The notes beneath the pieces were generated by a model. It ran no database searches, was not told the origin of the DNA, and worked only from the letters and a program-made list of their open reading frames with translations. From contig CALCCV010000105.1 of the NCBI GenBank assembly GCA_937900305.1, positions 1 through 5,993 on the forward strand: DNA of 5,993 bases, given 5' to 3'. Origin of the DNA: an uncultured Pseudobdellovibrionaceae bacterium. Its GTDB lineage: Bacteria; Bdellovibrionota; Bdellovibrionia; Bdellovibrionales; Bdellovibrionaceae. Of the stretch, positions 5,012-5,993 are shown piece by piece. The position numbers were made by a program, and so were the translations under genes. How positions within the stretch are numbered: the first letter of the stretch is position 1; each line of letters opens with the position of its first letter.

Positions 5012-5634
5012 AAAATATTTTGGCCAAAACCTTTACCGTTTTCGCCGGCCCCGCCAAGATCGCCAGGGGATCGCTGACCGACATTGCAAAAAAAATAAAA
5101 ACGAAATATCCCGACTCTCAACGGAACGACTTTTTAATTTTCAACGATTCAACGGGACAGCAAATCGACATCAATTTACGAGGATCCCTCGCGACGGTTC
5201 TCAAGCGGCTTGAAGGTGAACACCTGACCGAAACCGCAAACGAACAAATTTCTGATGTGACCTCATCGCCCGACGAGGCGCGCAGCGGCCCAGGTCGACC
5301 AAAACTCGGGGTCGTCGCTCGCGAAGTGACCCTATTGCCTCGGCACTGGGAGTGGCTCTCCCAGCAACCCGGCGGAGCCTCTGTCACATTGAGAAAACTG
5401 GTTGAAGACGCAAAGAAAAAAAATTCGCACAAAGATTCGGCTCGACGCTCGCAGGAGGCGGCTCACAAATTCATGACAGCGATGGCAGGCGACCTAATAG
5501 GCTTCGAAGAAGCCCTCCGCGCATTGTACGCGGGCCAGGGCGAAAAATTCAAAGACCTCATAAAGCCATGGCCCAAAGACATTCGGCTTTACACTATTGA
5601 ACTTGCCAAATTGGCCCTCGAAAGCTTTTCATAA
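5008..5634 (+). CDS. DUF2239 family protein with ribbon-helix-helix-like segment
   Basis: The product is 208 residues and matches the DUF2239 (COG3644) pattern throughout: an N-terminal part with TFTVFAG...IARGSL and IFNDSTGQQIDINLRG (about 8-59), a variable acidic linker (70-95), the highly conserved block GRPKLGVVAREVTLLPRHW (96-114), and the C-terminal HKFMTAMAGDLIGFEEALRA (153-172) region. The family has no established function. Residues about 105-136 (REVTLLP, helix, PGG, S, helix) follow the strand-helix-helix layout of Arc/MetJ-type DNA-binding domains, preceded by a basic GRPK. So a transcription-factor role is a reasonable inference. The start is GTG at 5008-5010, overlapping the exporter stop (GTGA). 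No Shine-Dalgarno site is evident, so translation probably depends on reinitiation after the exporter gene. Confidence 0.88.
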   Translation: MKNILAKTFTVFAGPAKIARGSLTDIAKKIKTKYPDSQRNDFLIFNDSTGQQIDINLRGSLATVLKRLEGEHLTETANEQISDVTSSPDEARSGPGRPKLGVVAREVTLLPRHWEWLSQQPGGASVTLRKLVEDAKKKNSHKDSARRSQEAAHKFMTAMAGDLIGFEEALRALYAGQGEKFKDLIKPWPKDIRLYTIELAKLALESFS

Positions 5635-5659
5635 AAAATTTTGAAATTTTTCATGAAAA
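5626..5659. terminator. AT-rich hairpin between convergent genes, possible bidirectional terminator
   Basis: TTTTCAT (5626-5632) pairs with ATGAAAA (5653-5659). Inside these, AAAAATTT (5634-5641) pairs with AAATTTTT (5644-5651), separated by one A/C mismatch and a TG centre. The stem covers the last codons and stop of the DUF2239 gene. It is almost entirely A/T and lacks the usual GC-rich stem with a separate U-run, although each strand presents a run of T in the 3' arm. Its place between converging genes favours termination in both directions. Efficiency is uncertain. Confidence 0.45.
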
Positions 5660-5680
5660 TCAACTTGAGGGCGCAACGCT

Positions 5681-5725
5681 GAATTCAATTCCTCCCAGTT
5701 CAATTCCGGCCAGCTCAATTCCGTT
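5681..5725. repeat. Three tandem 15-bp repeats plus a decayed fourth copy
   Basis: Copies are GAATTCAATTCCTCC (5681-5695), CAGTTCAATTCCGGC (5696-5710) and CAGCTCAATTCCGTT (5711-5725). A fourth (5726-5740) keeps only CAGTTC at its start. The shared core is TCAATTCC, and the period of 15 equals five codons. The array begins right at the stop codon of the convergent minus-strand gene. It may have arisen by replication slippage, either in a former coding end or in the spacer. Confidence 0.75.
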
Positions 5726-5993
5726 CAGTTCGGTGGAATCTCTTTGATTCGACGTTTTGCAATTTGAATTTGGACAACTCCAGCTTGGTGATCGACAAAA
5801 ATTGAAAAATCGCCCTCAGCGAGCTTCAGGTCAATCACCTTCGCCGCCTGACTCTGCCCGCCCCCAATAAAATAGGGCAGTAGCTCTTGCGCATCAGCTC
5901 CTTCCAACCTCGTGAAAAAAGAATCCGGCGTTTGCTGAAGTTTGCCAGCAGCAAGAATCAAATTGCACTGGCCAAACAAAGATCCTGAGGCCG
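5725..5993 (-). CDS. Unrecognised protein, C-terminal part only (runs off the right edge)
   Basis: The frame is open from the window end to a TGA at 5725-5727, giving the last 88 or so residues of a gene whose start lies outside. I do not recognise the family. The visible part has a mixed helix/strand look: KLQQTPDSFFTRLEG, a GGGQSQ turn, then AEGDFSIFVDHQAGVVQIQI, which alternates like a pair of beta strands, and a basic end KRRIKEIPPN. That end loosely recalls the C-terminus of FlaG-like flagellar proteins, but the rest does not, so no function is assigned. No ATG occurs in frame within the window. It converges on the DUF2239 gene, and 15-bp repeats begin at its stop codon. After that TGA the frame stays open for 31 more codons. 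Confidence 0.6.
   Translation of the reverse strand, partial: ASGSLFGQCNLILAAGKLQQTPDSFFTRLEGADAQELLPYFIGGGQSQAAKVIDLKLAEGDFSIFVDHQAGVVQIQIAKRRIKEIPPN

Overview
This is an assembled fragment of a bacterial chromosome with roughly balanced base composition. The gene set is a type III polyketide synthase operon, a hemerythrin, a Bax-inhibitor-1 homologue, an MFS exporter and a DUF2239 protein. It is compatible with a Bdellovibrio-like or other 'deltaproteobacterial' Gram-negative, but this taxonomic reading is an inference and no marker gene is present. The left edge is not natural DNA. Bases 1-44 match the end of the Illumina P5 oligo, an i5 index and the Read 1 adapter, so the contig really begins at about base 45.

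Left part (45-1932, minus strand): a tightly coupled three-gene operon. It is read as type III polyketide synthase (760-1932), then a small histidine-rich polytopic membrane protein (323-760), then a UbiG-like SAM methyltransferase (from 339, cut off by the adapter). The first two genes share one base (TGATG) and the last two overlap by 17 bp. By analogy with the srsA/srsB type of cluster it probably makes and methylates an alkylresorcinol, alkylpyrone or quinone-like lipid. A 330-bp gap without a convincing gene (1933-2262) separates it from divergent genes. That gap holds a 10-bp direct repeat and a 14-base stretch identical to the 3' end of tmRNA genes.

Middle (2263-3657, plus strand): a hemerythrin-domain protein, then a Bax inhibitor-1/YccA family membrane protein. 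The second gene has a strong Shine-Dalgarno site lying inside a possible hairpin.

Right part (3675-5634, plus strand): a perfect 22-bp palindrome overlaps the spacer and -10 box of a probable promoter. It drives an MFS exporter whose stop overlaps the GTG start of a DUF2239 gene. The DUF2239 protein carries a segment that looks like a ribbon-helix-helix DNA-binding domain. This suggests, without proving it, that the second gene could be the regulator acting at the palindrome. An AT-rich hairpin and an array of 15-bp tandem repeats separate this operon from an unrecognised convergent gene that runs off the right edge.

Nothing here is a clearly new system. The most promising leads are the palindrome/exporter/DUF2239 module and the uncharacterised histidine-rich membrane protein inside the polyketide operon.
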